Shown here in pieces: positions 24,894 to 33,978 of a stretch of 64,000 bases of DNA (position 1 is the first letter of the stretch; each line of letters begins with the position of its first letter). A program made the translations under genes and the position numbers. Below the pieces are notes generated by a model that did not search any database, had not been told where the DNA came from, and saw nothing but the letters and a program-made list of their open reading frames with translations. Origin of the DNA: UBA7239 sp964509075 (GTDB taxonomy: Bacteria > Pseudomonadota > Gammaproteobacteria > Pseudomonadales > UBA7239); assembly GCA_964509075.1 (NCBI GenBank), contig CAZDWC010000004.1, forward strand, positions 253,620-317,619. The letters run 5' to 3'.

Positions 24894-27547
24894 ACGATAT
24901 TTACCTGCCGCAGCCCAAGCTGGAACCACAGCGCCGCATTGCGCCGATCTGGATGTTGCCCATCCTGGCATTGATCGTCGGCGGCTGGCTGGTGTGGCGC
25001 AGCCTGCTCGATATGGGGCCGAAGATCGGTATCGAGTTTGAAAACGGTGACGGCATCGTTGCCAACCAGACCCAGGTGCATTACAAGGGAATTGCGGTGG
25101 GGGTGGTGAAAGCCCTGCAGCCGAAGGACGATTTGAGTGGCGTGGTCGTACGCGTGGAAATGGACAAACAGATCGCCAAGAAACTGGGAGGCGTGCCGAA
25201 AGAGGCGCAGTTCTGGCTAGTTCAGCCGCAGGTGACCATGGCGGGTATCTCCGGATTGAACACCATTTTCTCCGGCAATTACATCGAACTGGGGCTGCCG
25301 GCGGAAAATGCCTCCGGCGAGAAATCCGATTACTTCGTGGCCCTCAAGTCACCGCCGCCGCTCGCACAATCCGTGCCCGGCCTGCATATCAAGTTCCACA
25401 CCGACAAGCTTGGCTCAGTCAGTGTCGGCAGCCCGATTTTTGCTCGGCAAATCCAGATCGGCTCAGTCAAGACCACCAGCATGGCGCCGGACAGCAGCGG
25501 CGTGCTGATTGACGCCCACATCCTGCCCGAATATGCGCATATGGTGCGCAAGGGCTCGCGCTTCTGGAACGCCAGTGGCGTGCGCATCGACGCTGGCCTG
25601 GGTGGTTTGCGGGTGCAGACGGAATCTATCGCCAGCTTGCTGGCCGGAGGCATCAGTTTGGGGCCGGCCGACGATAACTCGCCGGCCAGTGAGAATGGCG
25701 ACAACTTCTATCTCTATCAGGATTTTGAAGCGGCAGAGGCCGGCACGTTCATCAACGTGCAGTTTCCGGATGCAGGCAATCTGGTGAAGGGCGTGACGCG
25801 AGTTGTTTATCGCGGCATCACCGTCGGCAAGCTGGTGGATATCTGGTACAGCAGCAAACAGGACGTCGTGTTTGGCCGCTTCGGCATCGACCCGCGTTTC
25901 GAGTCGTTTATCACCGACAAGACGCGTTTCTGGATGGTGAAGCCGCAGCTGTCGGCGGCCGGAGTTTCCGGCCTCGACACGCTGATTTCCGGTGCCTATC
26001 TCACCTTCACGCCGGACAGCACCGGCGAACAGGTTGCCGACATGGAGTTTGTGGCGGCCGATGGCCCTGATCCGCTGGATTACAGCGAACCCGGTCTGCA
26101 TTTGCGTCTGGAGGCGGGCAGCGCTGGCTCCATCAGCGACGGCATGCCGGTCTACTACCGCGAGTTTGTGGTCGGCAGTGTGCAGAGCCATATGCTGGAG
26201 CGCGAGCACATGGCTGTGCATGTGCTGATCCGCCCCGAGTATCGCCAGTTCATCAACCGCTCCAGTCGCTTCTGGAATATCAGCGGCCTGCGCGTCAGTG
26301 CCAGCATCAAGGACGGCTTGCAAGTACAGAGCGCACCGTTGGCCAGTCTCGTCGCAGGCGGTATCGCCTTTGATACGCCCGTGCCGGGCGAGGACAAGTC
26401 GTTGCACGACGGCGCTGTATTCAAGCTCTACGGCAGCGAGCACGAGGCTACGGCACCGGCGCCAGGCAGTGAGCCGGGTCTGTATATAACCCTCGAAACG
26501 CCGGAAGCGGGCGGGCTGGCCGCAGGCGCGCCGGTGCTGCACCGCGATCTGTCGGTGGGCAGCGTGCAGGAGCTGCGTCACAGTGAGGATGGCCGGCAGG
26601 TGCAAATAAAAGTCTTCATCGAAGCTGCTCACAGCAAACTGTTGGATGGTCACAGCCGCTTCTGGCGCGCCAGTGGCGTTGAAGTCAGGGCGGGTGCCGG
26701 TGGGCTCACGGTGCGCACCGGCTCGATCGGTCAACTGGTGGCAGGCGGTATCGCTTTCGAGCGTTTTGCCGGCGCTGACGAGAAGCCGGCCAAGGCTCGA
26801 TCCGTGCGCAATGGCGATCGCTTCCGCCTGTTCAGCGCGCGCGAAGCTGCCGAAAATGCCGGCCTGGATGTGCAGTTGCAATTGGCCACGGCCAAAGGTC
26901 TCAGCACCGGCAGCGAAATTCGCTATCGCGGATTGGCCATCGGCGAAATTACCCGCCTGCAGTGGCGCGAAGACCTGAAAGGTGTGATTGCCGATGCGGC
27001 GTTGAAAACGGAAGCGACCAGTTTGCTCAACAGCGGCAGCCGTTTCTGGAAGGTGGAGCCAGCGATCGGGCTGGCGCGCACGGCCAATCTCGACAGCCTG
27101 CTCGGCAGCTATCTGGAATTGCGACCGGGCAGTGGCAAGCCGCAGCGTGAATTCGAGGTGGTGACGCAGGAGCCGGTGCTCACTGCGCTCGACACCGGTC
27201 TCAACCTGATCCTGACAGCCCAGCGTCTCGGATCATTGAAAGCAGGAGATCCGGTGCTTTACCGACAGGTAAAGGTGGGCGAAGTGCTCGGCAGTGAACT
27301 GGCGGATGATGGCAGCTCGGTGCGCATCTATGTGAATGTCTGGCCACAGCATGCGGCACTGGTGCGCAGCAACAGCCAATTTTCCAATGTCAGCGGTGTG
27401 CGCGTGAAAGCCGGGCTCACCGGCGTAAAAGTGGACACGGAATCCGTTGAATCGTTGCTGGCGGGCGGGATTGCATTTAGTAATCCGGATAAGGATGGAA
27501 AGGCTGTCCGGGAAGGCGCGCAATTTGAGCTCGCTGTTTATAACTAG
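24890..27547 (+). CDS. letB: LetB-type MCE protein with seven MCE domains
   Basis: The 885-residue protein has one N-terminal membrane helix (WMLPILALIVGGWLVW) and then seven consecutive MCE domains of about 110-120 residues. They begin near IGIEFENGDGI, LHIKFHTDKLG, INVQFPDAGN, LHLRLEAGSAG, LYITLETPEAGG, LDVQLQLATAKG and LNLILTAQRLG. Most end in a LLAGGI or VAGGI pore-loop segment. Seven is the number in E. coli LetB (YebT), whose hexamers stack into a long periplasmic tunnel for lipids; PqiB has three. Length and domain count therefore favour LetB. It is coupled to the LetA second module. Confidence 0.95.
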   Translation: MNDIYLPQPKLEPQRRIAPIWMLPILALIVGGWLVWRSLLDMGPKIGIEFENGDGIVANQTQVHYKGIAVGVVKALQPKDDLSGVVVRVEMDKQIAKKLGGVPKEAQFWLVQPQVTMAGISGLNTIFSGNYIELGLPAENASGEKSDYFVALKSPPPLAQSVPGLHIKFHTDKLGSVSVGSPIFARQIQIGSVKTTSMAPDSSGVLIDAHILPEYAHMVRKGSRFWNASGVRIDAGLGGLRVQTESIASLLAGGISLGPADDNSPASENGDNFYLYQDFEAAEAGTFINVQFPDAGNLVKGVTRVVYRGITVGKLVDIWYSSKQDVVFGRFGIDPRFESFITDKTRFWMVKPQLSAAGVSGLDTLISGAYLTFTPDSTGEQVADMEFVAADGPDPLDYSEPGLHLRLEAGSAGSISDGMPVYYREFVVGSVQSHMLEREHMAVHVLIRPEYRQFINRSSRFWNISGLRVSASIKDGLQVQSAPLASLVAGGIAFDTPVPGEDKSLHDGAVFKLYGSEHEATAPAPGSEPGLYITLETPEAGGLAAGAPVLHRDLSVGSVQELRHSEDGRQVQIKVFIEAAHSKLLDGHSRFWRASGVEVRAGAGGLTVRTGSIGQLVAGGIAFERFAGADEKPAKARSVRNGDRFRLFSAREAAENAGLDVQLQLATAKGLSTGSEIRYRGLAIGEITRLQWREDLKGVIADAALKTEATSLLNSGSRFWKVEPAIGLARTANLDSLLGSYLELRPGSGKPQREFEVVTQEPVLTALDTGLNLILTAQRLGSLKAGDPVLYRQVKVGEVLGSELADDGSSVRIYVNVWPQHAALVRSNSQFSNVSGVRVKAGLTGVKVDTESVESLLAGGIAFSNPDKDGKAVREGAQFELAVYN

Positions 27548-27597
27548 CGTCGTTTGATATTACTGTTTCAGTCGCGAAAATATGTGAAAGGTATTTT

Positions 27598-29220
27598 TTG
27601 TATATGGATTGGCTTGAAGATTGGCCCCAGGCAGGGGATGCGGGGGACTATCTTTTAAAAGGTGAGGCGTGCGCTCATAGAGGGGAGTGTTTCCATCAGC
27701 TCCGGCCAGTCATCAGTTTGCTGTGGTTTAGCCTGCCTCATCGATTGGGTTTACCGGCAACAGCAATACTGGTTTTGCATGCATTGTTGCTGCTGCTGTC
27801 AATCTCGTTCTCTGTCAAGGCAATTCTCTCCGCAACTGGCCGAACTCTGTATTTTCCAAGACTGCAGTGGGTGTTATTGGCCGCTGCAAGTTTCTGCATA
27901 CATGCGATTTTCCTTTGGCCTACATTTTTTAATTCGCTCACTGATACACCGGCTGCGTTACTAACCCTGTGTGGTTTGTCCATGATGGCATGGCTCCAAA
28001 ATGGCAATTTCAGGTTCCGGGGGGCGGGTTATTTCGGGGCGGGACTGCTGATGGGATTTGCAGAGGGATTGCGAATTTTCTATTTATATCCTCTGCTTGT
28101 TTTTCTTGTGCTTCAAATTTGCATGGCGATTTTTTTTACAAAAAAACGCGATTGGAAAAAGCTGTTTGTCCTCTCTGCTCTGTTTCCGGTATTGTCGCAA
28201 AACCTGTCTACTTTTTACCATGCTGGTGAAGTGTCGCATTTGCCGTCCTCGCCGCAAGTAGAATCCTGGAGCAATACGCATCTTGCGAGTAATTACTCTG
28301 GCTATGATACATTGAGCACAGAAAGAGGCTACCCGTGGTTTAATGGCCCATGCGCTGTTGCGAAAGGCGTATGGGAGTCCTGGCAAGACAATGACTGGCG
28401 ACAATTGTCTTGTCTGATAGGGGGGCGTATTTATTTCTTGCTTGGGAGCTATTCGCGCCACACTTATTATAAGGTGGTCAATATCCCTGTTGAAGAAGTT
28501 ATCATGCCCGACCAGCTCGTGGTTGTTGATGATGCTCATTGGCAGGATCCGCACAGTGGAGGAGCGACGATCTTTCGGGTTGAGTCGGGATCTGGAGGCG
28601 GTGGCTGGGAAATTTTAACTTCTGCTATGTTCAAGAAGGAATCTGTAACAATCGGACTCACGACACAGTCGGATAATATTGGTTCCAGTCTGATTATGCG
28701 GCTTAAATCAGCTGATAATCTGGTTGTGGCGGAGAAGTTAATGCCCATGACAGCGAAACCATATCGTCATTTTCTTCATGCACACATACCCTCCGCCGGT
28801 AAATATGTATTGTCTGTTGGCGTGGATCACGAAAATCTGGCGCCTGTCATTTTCCAGACGGGTGATTTAAATATTACCCCGTCAGAAGAAGAGGAAGAAT
28901 ATCCCGTTGCATCGAGCAAAGTGAGAAGTTGGTCTTTATTGTTACTTGCTGTGCACGTTTCAATGGTAATTGCTGTTTTCGTATATGCATTTACAGAGGC
29001 GCGGAAATGCAGCTGCTGGATTGTTATAATGGCTCTCCCTGTCTTGCTTTTCCTGCAGGCGCTGGTCGTGATTCCGGAGCAGAGATTTATTATAGTGACT
29101 GATATTTTTTTGTGGCTATTTGTAGTGGGTTTTATAAATTTATATTTTATCAAGCTGGAGAAACGAGCCGCAAATTATCTTAATGCGCCTGCTTTGCAGG
29201 TGCAGATCGGTAATGCCTGA
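27598..29220 (+). CDS. GT-C-like integral membrane protein, possibly 5'-truncated
   Basis: The 540-residue product has about 8-10 membrane helices, with a periplasmic beta-rich segment between roughly residues 300 and 430. The start region DWLEDWPQAGDAGDYLLKG resembles the Asp-rich first periplasmic loop of GT-C glycosyltransferases, but the usual preceding helix is missing. The frame upstream is open only back to 27544, just after letB, so the 5' end may have been lost. TTG at 27598 follows AAAGG at good spacing and is the likely start; ATG at 27604 is an alternative. Base composition is clearly more A+T-rich than letB, suggesting a transferred segment. The function is uncertain. Confidence 0.55.
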   Translation: MYMDWLEDWPQAGDAGDYLLKGEACAHRGECFHQLRPVISLLWFSLPHRLGLPATAILVLHALLLLLSISFSVKAILSATGRTLYFPRLQWVLLAAASFCIHAIFLWPTFFNSLTDTPAALLTLCGLSMMAWLQNGNFRFRGAGYFGAGLLMGFAEGLRIFYLYPLLVFLVLQICMAIFFTKKRDWKKLFVLSALFPVLSQNLSTFYHAGEVSHLPSSPQVESWSNTHLASNYSGYDTLSTERGYPWFNGPCAVAKGVWESWQDNDWRQLSCLIGGRIYFLLGSYSRHTYYKVVNIPVEEVIMPDQLVVVDDAHWQDPHSGGATIFRVESGSGGGGWEILTSAMFKKESVTIGLTTQSDNIGSSLIMRLKSADNLVVAEKLMPMTAKPYRHFLHAHIPSAGKYVLSVGVDHENLAPVIFQTGDLNITPSEEEEEYPVASSKVRSWSLLLLAVHVSMVIAVFVYAFTEARKCSCWIVIMALPVLLFLQALVVIPEQRFIIVTDIFLWLFVVGFINLYFIKLEKRAANYLNAPALQVQIGNA

Positions 29221-29285
29221 TTTTTGTTTTCCAGGCTAAAGGTGGTTTTTAGCGTTTTTCGATGCCAGGAAAAGGATTTTCCATC

Positions 29286-30002
29286 ATGAATAAAAATTTT
29301 TCTTTCCTTCGATTTTCTTCTTTACAGCAGCGAATCACCTCCAGCTGTTTGCTGTGCAATTCAGGCGTGCGTGGCTTGAGGCCGCTGTGTATGAGTTGCG
29401 AACAGGCATTGCCGTGGAATACACAGGCGTGTTTGCGTTGCGCCATGCCGCTGCAGAGCGCAGGTCATGTCTGCGGCGACTGCCTGCAAAAGCCACCGCT
29501 GTTCCAACGGGCAGTTTGTCCATTTCGCTATGAGCATCCGGTAGCGGGATTACTCAATCGCTACAAGCATGATGGCAAACTCCTGTGTGGATATTGGTTG
29601 GCGGAATGTGCCGCAGAGTTCATTGCCGAGTATTACCAGCAGTACGGCACGCAGATGCCTGCGTGCATCATGCCAGTGCCACTGCACTGGCGGCGTGTAC
29701 GGCAGCGCGGTTTTGATCAGGGGCTGGAGATTGCCAGGGCGATTTCAAAAAAGCTTGCGCTGCCGGTGGTAAACAACTTGCGGCGCTTGCGCAACACGGG
29801 TAGTCAGCAAGGCCTCAATCGTGAACAACGACAGCACAACCTTGAGGGTGCATTTGCGCTTGCCGGCGCACTGCGCTGGCCCAGTGTGGCATTGGTGGAT
29901 GATGTGCTGACAACCGGAAGCACGGCCACAGAGATTGTGCGCTGCCTGCACGCCGCGGGAATTACAGAAGTACATGTATGGGCGTTGGCGCGCACGCCCT
30001 AG
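29286..30002 (+). CDS. comF: ComF-family phosphoribosyltransferase-like protein
   Basis: The 238-residue protein has an N-terminal zinc-finger region (CLLCNSG, CMSC, CLRCAMP, CGDCLQKPP). A PRTase domain follows with YKHDGKLLCGYWLAE, PVPLHWRRVRQRGFDQ and the PRPP loop VALVDDVLTTGST. ComF/GntX proteins support DNA uptake or growth on exogenous DNA in some species, though the enzymatic activity is undefined. ATG 29286 follows AGGAAAAGGA; the ATG eight codons earlier has no ribosome site. It ends tail-to-tail with the sulfatase gene, with a four-base overlap of stop codons. Confidence 0.9.
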   Translation: MNKNFSFLRFSSLQQRITSSCLLCNSGVRGLRPLCMSCEQALPWNTQACLRCAMPLQSAGHVCGDCLQKPPLFQRAVCPFRYEHPVAGLLNRYKHDGKLLCGYWLAECAAEFIAEYYQQYGTQMPACIMPVPLHWRRVRQRGFDQGLEIARAISKKLALPVVNNLRRLRNTGSQQGLNREQRQHNLEGAFALAGALRWPSVALVDDVLTTGSTATEIVRCLHAAGITEVHVWALARTP

Positions 30003-31384
30003 TCTTTGGAGCTGAAGAACTCGAAATCCACGCGAATCTGCTCGTGCAGAGGGTGAGGCAGGCATTGTTCGAAAATGACACGGCGCCCGTCATTGCTGTC
30101 ATTCGTATCCCTGATCCAGGCATCCATCAACTGTCGATGATGGTTGAGGTCGCTGCGATATTCCGGATCACGCCAGAGATTATGACTTTCATCCGAAGCC
30201 ATCGTCATATCAAAAAACGACTCATAGACTTCACCACGAGGTTTGCTGCCGAGAATGATGTCTGCAAATCGATCGCAGAAGCGCGAATCGTGATAATTAC
30301 GCAGATAGAGGAAGTTGCGTGTGCGCACAGCGCGCACATGTAGTGGATTCATTGCGCCATGCTGGTTGGCTTCTGCATAAATGGCTTCGCGTGTCGTGCG
30401 CGAGGGATCCCGGATGGTTGGCCACATGGATATCCCCTGCATGCTTACCGGAACATCAACATCCGCCAGTGACAGAATCGTAGGTGCTAGATCAATGCTG
30501 CTGACCAGTTGTGTATTGATGTTGCCGGCAGGAATGTGTGAAGGCAGACGCATAACAAGTGGCGTTTTGATACCTTCGTCATAGAGTGTGGTCTTGGCGC
30601 CTCCAAAAATGGCTCCATTGTCAGACACCACAATGACGAGCGTGTTGTCGAGCAGTTTGTCATGGCGCAGCATGTTCAGCATGTTGCCGATGCTGTCGTC
30701 GGCGCGTTCGATTTCCCGGTAGTACAGCGATACCTGTTCACGCTCATAAGCATTGTCGGACTGCTCGGGAGAAAGCCGCACGTTGCCATTTGCGGCATGC
30801 CAGTGATAGGGGGGGGATAGTGCGTAAGGCGCATGGGCGTCGTTGCTGGCCAGCCAGAAAAAAAACGGTTTGTCGGCAGGTCGGCCTTCGAGCAGTGGCA
30901 GCCAGTCGGCAGCGCCAGTGTCTTCGCGCGATTCCAATACCTTGTCAAAATGGCTCTTGAAGGGTTCCCCTAAATGCCATTTACCTGCCGAGGCTGTGTA
31001 ATAACCGGCCTGGCGGAGCAGGCGAGGCAGGCTCTCGACGTCGGCCGGAAGCGCATCACCGAGTTTGGGGGCGCCACTGTTATGCGGATAGCGCCCGGTG
31101 AGCATGCTGGCTCGGCTGGCCGTGCACGAACTGATGGTGAGAAAGGCATTGTCGAAACGCATGCCTTCTGCAGCCAGCTGGTCGATATTGGGTGTATGCA
31201 CATAAGGATTGCCAAAGACGCCGATGTCGTGCTGGCCTACATCATCCATGATAAAAATGATGATGTTCGGTCGTGTGCCTGCAGCGAGCAGTGTGCCAGA
31301 TAAGCAAAGGGTACAGAGTGTGAGCAGGCTGGACAGATAGTGGCGCATGGATTGCCGGATAATCTCGATCATGCTGCCCAGCAT
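29999..31384 (-). CDS. Secreted type I sulfatase-like hydrolase
   Basis: The 461-residue protein has a signal peptide (cleavage likely after LSGTLLAA) and the sulfatase fold: RPNIIIFIMDDVGQHD, HTPNIDQLAAEG, the active-site signature SCTASRASMLTGR and GKWHLG. Cys87 in C-x-A-S-R is the residue converted to formylglycine in type I sulfatases (C-x-P/A-S-R). Periplasmic desulfation of a carbohydrate or sulfolipid is likely, but the substrate is unknown. It needs a formylglycine-generating enzyme, not present in the window. ATGs at 31372 and 31348 are alternative starts; the last would give the neatest signal peptide. Confidence 0.9.
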   Translation of the reverse strand: MLGSMIEIIRQSMRHYLSSLLTLCTLCLSGTLLAAGTRPNIIIFIMDDVGQHDIGVFGNPYVHTPNIDQLAAEGMRFDNAFLTISSCTASRASMLTGRYPHNSGAPKLGDALPADVESLPRLLRQAGYYTASAGKWHLGEPFKSHFDKVLESREDTGAADWLPLLEGRPADKPFFFWLASNDAHAPYALSPPYHWHAANGNVRLSPEQSDNAYEREQVSLYYREIERADDSIGNMLNMLRHDKLLDNTLVIVVSDNGAIFGGAKTTLYDEGIKTPLVMRLPSHIPAGNINTQLVSSIDLAPTILSLADVDVPVSMQGISMWPTIRDPSRTTREAIYAEANQHGAMNPLHVRAVRTRNFLYLRNYHDSRFCDRFADIILGSKPRGEVYESFFDMTMASDESHNLWRDPEYRSDLNHHRQLMDAWIRDTNDSNDGRRVIFEQCLPHPLHEQIRVDFEFFSSKD

Positions 31385-31462
31385 AACGTAATGATGGCTA
31401 CCCTCGCATCATCCGCCTGCCTATAATGCAGCACCAACCTTCCTGCCTGATGAGAGTCTCTT

Positions 31463-31687
31463 ATGGAACCAATTACTTCGTTGCTGGTATTTTTTGGTGT
31501 GGCATCCCTGCTGATCAGCTGGGTTTACCTGATCATCATGTCATTCAAGGCTGATTATGCCTGGGGTTTCATGAGTGTATTCCTGCCGCCGCTGTCCTAT
31601 CTCTACGCGCTGTTCAATCTGGGCAAGACTTGGGAAGTGTTGGCGCTGGCGGTGGTGGGAACCGGTTTTCTTATCGGCGCCTGCTGA
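31463..31687 (+). CDS. Small membrane protein, two to three helices
   Basis: This 74-residue product, starting MEPITSLLVFFGVASLLIS, has two or three hydrophobic segments with a short loop containing KADYAWG and LPPLSYLYALFNLGKTWE. The pattern resembles small conserved gammaproteobacterial inner-membrane proteins without a known role. GAGAG precedes the ATG, and a perfect intrinsic terminator follows 20 bases past the stop. Both support a real, separately transcribed gene. Confidence 0.75.
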   Translation: MEPITSLLVFFGVASLLISWVYLIIMSFKADYAWGFMSVFLPPLSYLYALFNLGKTWEVLALAVVGTGFLIGAC

Positions 31688-31706
31688 AGACGACACATCT
31701 GTATCA

Positions 31707-31729
31707 AGCCACCTGCGGGTGGCTTTTTT
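31707..31729 (+). terminator. Intrinsic terminator
   Basis: AGCCACC-TGCG-GGTGGCT forms a perfect 7-bp stem followed by a run of T, the standard rho-independent form, 20 bases after the small membrane protein stop. The T-run is on the plus strand, so it serves that gene and not the convergent rsmC. Confidence 0.93.
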
Positions 31730-31761
31730 ATTGGCTGCGGCTTTGTCGCATGCGCAAGTAT

Positions 31762-32802
31762 TCAATGGCAGCAGGCCAGCAACTTGAAGCGGCCATTGTT
31801 GGCGACTAATGACACGTCGTGAAAATGTTGCCGGGCAAGTTTTTCGATGCCGATAAAGCTGTTCACCACAAACAGGGCTCGTCCGTTTTTCGAAAGCAAT
31901 TTTGCAGCATGACGCAGGAATTTTTTGGTGAGTTCGCTCTCGATACTGAAGCCCTGATGAAAAGGCGGATTGCACAGGATCATGTCAAATGCGCCAAGCA
32001 ATGATGCGCCGGCATCATCCGCCACGACATCAACTGCCATGCCGAAATGCGCAGCATTCTGCTGCATGGCCAGCAGCGCTGCGGCGTTGTTGTCGGTGGC
32101 AGTACGCTGCGATAGCGGCAGGTGGCGGGTCATCACCGTGAGATAGCCATAGCCGCAACCGAGATCGAGCATGGATTGCGGTGATCTTGAAAATTGCGCA
32201 AGAAATTCAGGCAGGTGTTCGACAAGAAAGGCGCTGCCTTGATCAATCTTGTCCCAGCCGAAAATGCCAGGTTTGCTGAAAAAGTCCAGGGCGGGCGTCT
32301 GAATCAAGCGAAGTGCAGTGTAGTCCTGCGCATCAAATCCGTTTTGTGGTGTTGTGGATGTCTTGCAGAAGTCGCCGCGATAGACAACGCCGTGTTTCCT
32401 GCTATGGCCATTGCCGTATTGTGAAGCGAGTTTGTCGATAAAGGTTTTACTGCCTTCATTTTTCAGGCCGGCAATGCTGAGTTGCCCGCCATTTTCCAGG
32501 AGAGAGGATGCATGGTTGAAGACATGGTGGTTCACAGCCTTTTCTTTCGAAATCCGGTAGACGATGCGCGCAAGGCTTTCCTGCGGCAAAGCTGAAAAAT
32601 CAAAATCGGAAAACAGCGCGTGGTGGCCGGCGCGCTGCGCCTGTTGTGCCACGTCAAAGCGGTTGCTCATGATGGTCAGGTTTTCACGCGCAGGAATGCT
32701 GTGCGCGCAGTCGAGGGCATTTTCATCTGCGAGCCACAGCGTCGTGCCGCCAGAAGCCTGCAGATCCGGCAGCAGGATGTCGAGAGCTGGATCGCGCATC
32801 AC
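31762..32802 (-). CDS. rsmC: 16S rRNA (guanine-N2) methyltransferase RsmC-like
   Basis: The 346-residue protein has the two-lobed RsmC/RlmG form. A degenerate N-terminal methyltransferase-like half is followed by a C-terminal SAM domain with MLDLGCGYGYLTV and the catalytic motif ILCNPPFHQGF (N-P-P-F). The family adds a methyl group to a guanine base of ribosomal RNA; RsmC acts on G1207 of 16S rRNA. RlmG (23S) is similar, but the length matches RsmC better. It overlaps the rsuA stop by four bases, so the two rRNA-modifying genes are coupled. It is the last gene of the waaF-to-rsmC cluster. Confidence 0.88.
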   Translation of the reverse strand: MMRDPALDILLPDLQASGGTTLWLADENALDCAHSIPARENLTIMSNRFDVAQQAQRAGHHALFSDFDFSALPQESLARIVYRISKEKAVNHHVFNHASSLLENGGQLSIAGLKNEGSKTFIDKLASQYGNGHSRKHGVVYRGDFCKTSTTPQNGFDAQDYTALRLIQTPALDFFSKPGIFGWDKIDQGSAFLVEHLPEFLAQFSRSPQSMLDLGCGYGYLTVMTRHLPLSQRTATDNNAAALLAMQQNAAHFGMAVDVVADDAGASLLGAFDMILCNPPFHQGFSIESELTKKFLRHAAKLLSKNGRALFVVNSFIGIEKLARQHFHDVSLVANNGRFKLLACCH

Positions 32803-33497
32803 GTCACGCCTGCAATTTCATCGGCAGTGAGCGCGCGATAATCGCCAGGCTGCAGTGCGGCGTCCAGCACAATCGCGCCAATGGATTCGCGGTGCAGCGC
32901 GGTGACAGCATTGCCGACGGCAGCCAGCATGCGTTTTACCTGATGGTATTTGCCTTCGTGAATGCCGAGCTGGATGTGTTGTCGGGTTGCATCCAGAAAC
33001 AGTAGTTCTGCAGGTTGAGTTGGCCCGGATTCGCCGTGCAGCAATACACCATTGCGCAGCTGGTTGGCAGCACTTTCGTCCAGCGGCTCTGCCAGTGTTG
33101 CGCGATAGGTTTTCCGGCACAGGCGTGACGGCGCCGTGATGCGATGATTCCACTGGCCATCGTCAGTGATCAACACCAGACCGGTGGTGTCGATGTCGAG
33201 CCGACCGGCAATCTGCAGTTCCTCCAACCGGTCTTCGTCGAGCAGATCCAGCACAATCGGGTGTTCGCTGTCGCTGTTGGCGCACACATAGCCTTGCGGC
33301 TTGTGCAGCATGTAATAACGCGGTTTCGGCAGGGTAATGGGCAGGCCGCACAATAGTATGCTGTCCGTTTCCTTTATCTGCGCGTCTGCTTTTTTGCAGA
33401 GTGCGTTGTTGACAGTGACATCGCCGCCGCGCACGGCACGCTGCGCCTGCTGGCGACTGAGGCCGGTGCTGTGGCAGATAAATTTGTCGAGGCGCAT
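32799..33497 (-). CDS. rsuA: 16S rRNA pseudouridine(516) synthase
   Basis: The 232-residue protein has an N-terminal S4 RNA-binding domain (MRLDKFICHSTGLSRQQAQ) and the RsuA-type catalytic motif GRLDIDTTGLVLITDDG with the active Asp. It continues with a KTYRATL segment and EGKYHQVKRMLAAVG. It converts uridine 516 of 16S rRNA to pseudouridine. The length fits RsuA rather than the longer RluB/E/F relatives. It lies 10 bases after the MaoC gene and overlaps rsmC. Confidence 0.93.
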   Translation of the reverse strand: MRLDKFICHSTGLSRQQAQRAVRGGDVTVNNALCKKADAQIKETDSILLCGLPITLPKPRYYMLHKPQGYVCANSDSEHPIVLDLLDEDRLEELQIAGRLDIDTTGLVLITDDGQWNHRITAPSRLCRKTYRATLAEPLDESAANQLRNGVLLHGESGPTQPAELLFLDATRQHIQLGIHEGKYHQVKRMLAAVGNAVTALHRESIGAIVLDAALQPGDYRALTADEIAGVT

Positions 33498-33507
33498 ATT
33501 TAAAGAA

Positions 33508-33978
33508 TCAATCGATATGGCGGCGCTGTACCAGTGAAGCTACTTCGCCGGAGAACACCAGTTCGTCGCGCTGGTTGTACATGCGGCCTTCGCAACGCAC
33601 GATGCCGGCAAACGGGCGGCTGCCAGACACGCGTTTTTCCAGGCAGGAATATTCGTAGCGCAGTGAATCATTCGGACGAATCGGCGAAGCGAAGCGCAAT
33701 TTGTCAAAGCCGAGTGCGCTGATGGCTGCCACTTTGCGATCGCCCTGCTGGCCGAGATGCACGTAGATCGGAAATGCGTGCGCCGACGAGGCGACCAGCC
33801 CGCCGAAAATGGAATCCCTGGCGGCGATGGGGTCGACATGAAAGGGTTGCGGATCCCACTTCCTGCCCATGCTGATAATTTCTTCTTCGGTGACGACGTA
33901 GCGTTTCTCGATATGAAGAACTTCGCCGACGATGTAGTCTTCGAAGTGAATATAGTCATCAGGGAAATGCATGTTCAT
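33508..33978 (-). CDS. MaoC-family (hot-dog fold) dehydratase
   Basis: The 156-residue protein has the MaoC signature KWDPQPFHVDPIAARDS followed by IFGGLVASSAHAF, and ends with RMYNQRDELVFSGEVASLV. It is clearly related to the MaoC protein at 11904. The usual role is hydration of an enoyl-thioester. Its start overlaps the waaP stop by four bases (ATGA), so it is translationally coupled to the LPS core operon. That is unexpected and gives no clear functional hint. The substrate is unknown. Confidence 0.88.
   Translation of the reverse strand: MNMHFPDDYIHFEDYIVGEVLHIEKRYVVTEEEIISMGRKWDPQPFHVDPIAARDSIFGGLVASSAHAFPIYVHLGQQGDRKVAAISALGFDKLRFASPIRPNDSLRYEYSCLEKRVSGSRPFAGIVRCEGRMYNQRDELVFSGEVASLVQRRHID

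Noticed and set aside
25463..26881. Minus-strand open frame opposite letB
   Set aside because: It lies wholly inside the seven-MCE gene and its product looks like a complement shadow of repeated domains.
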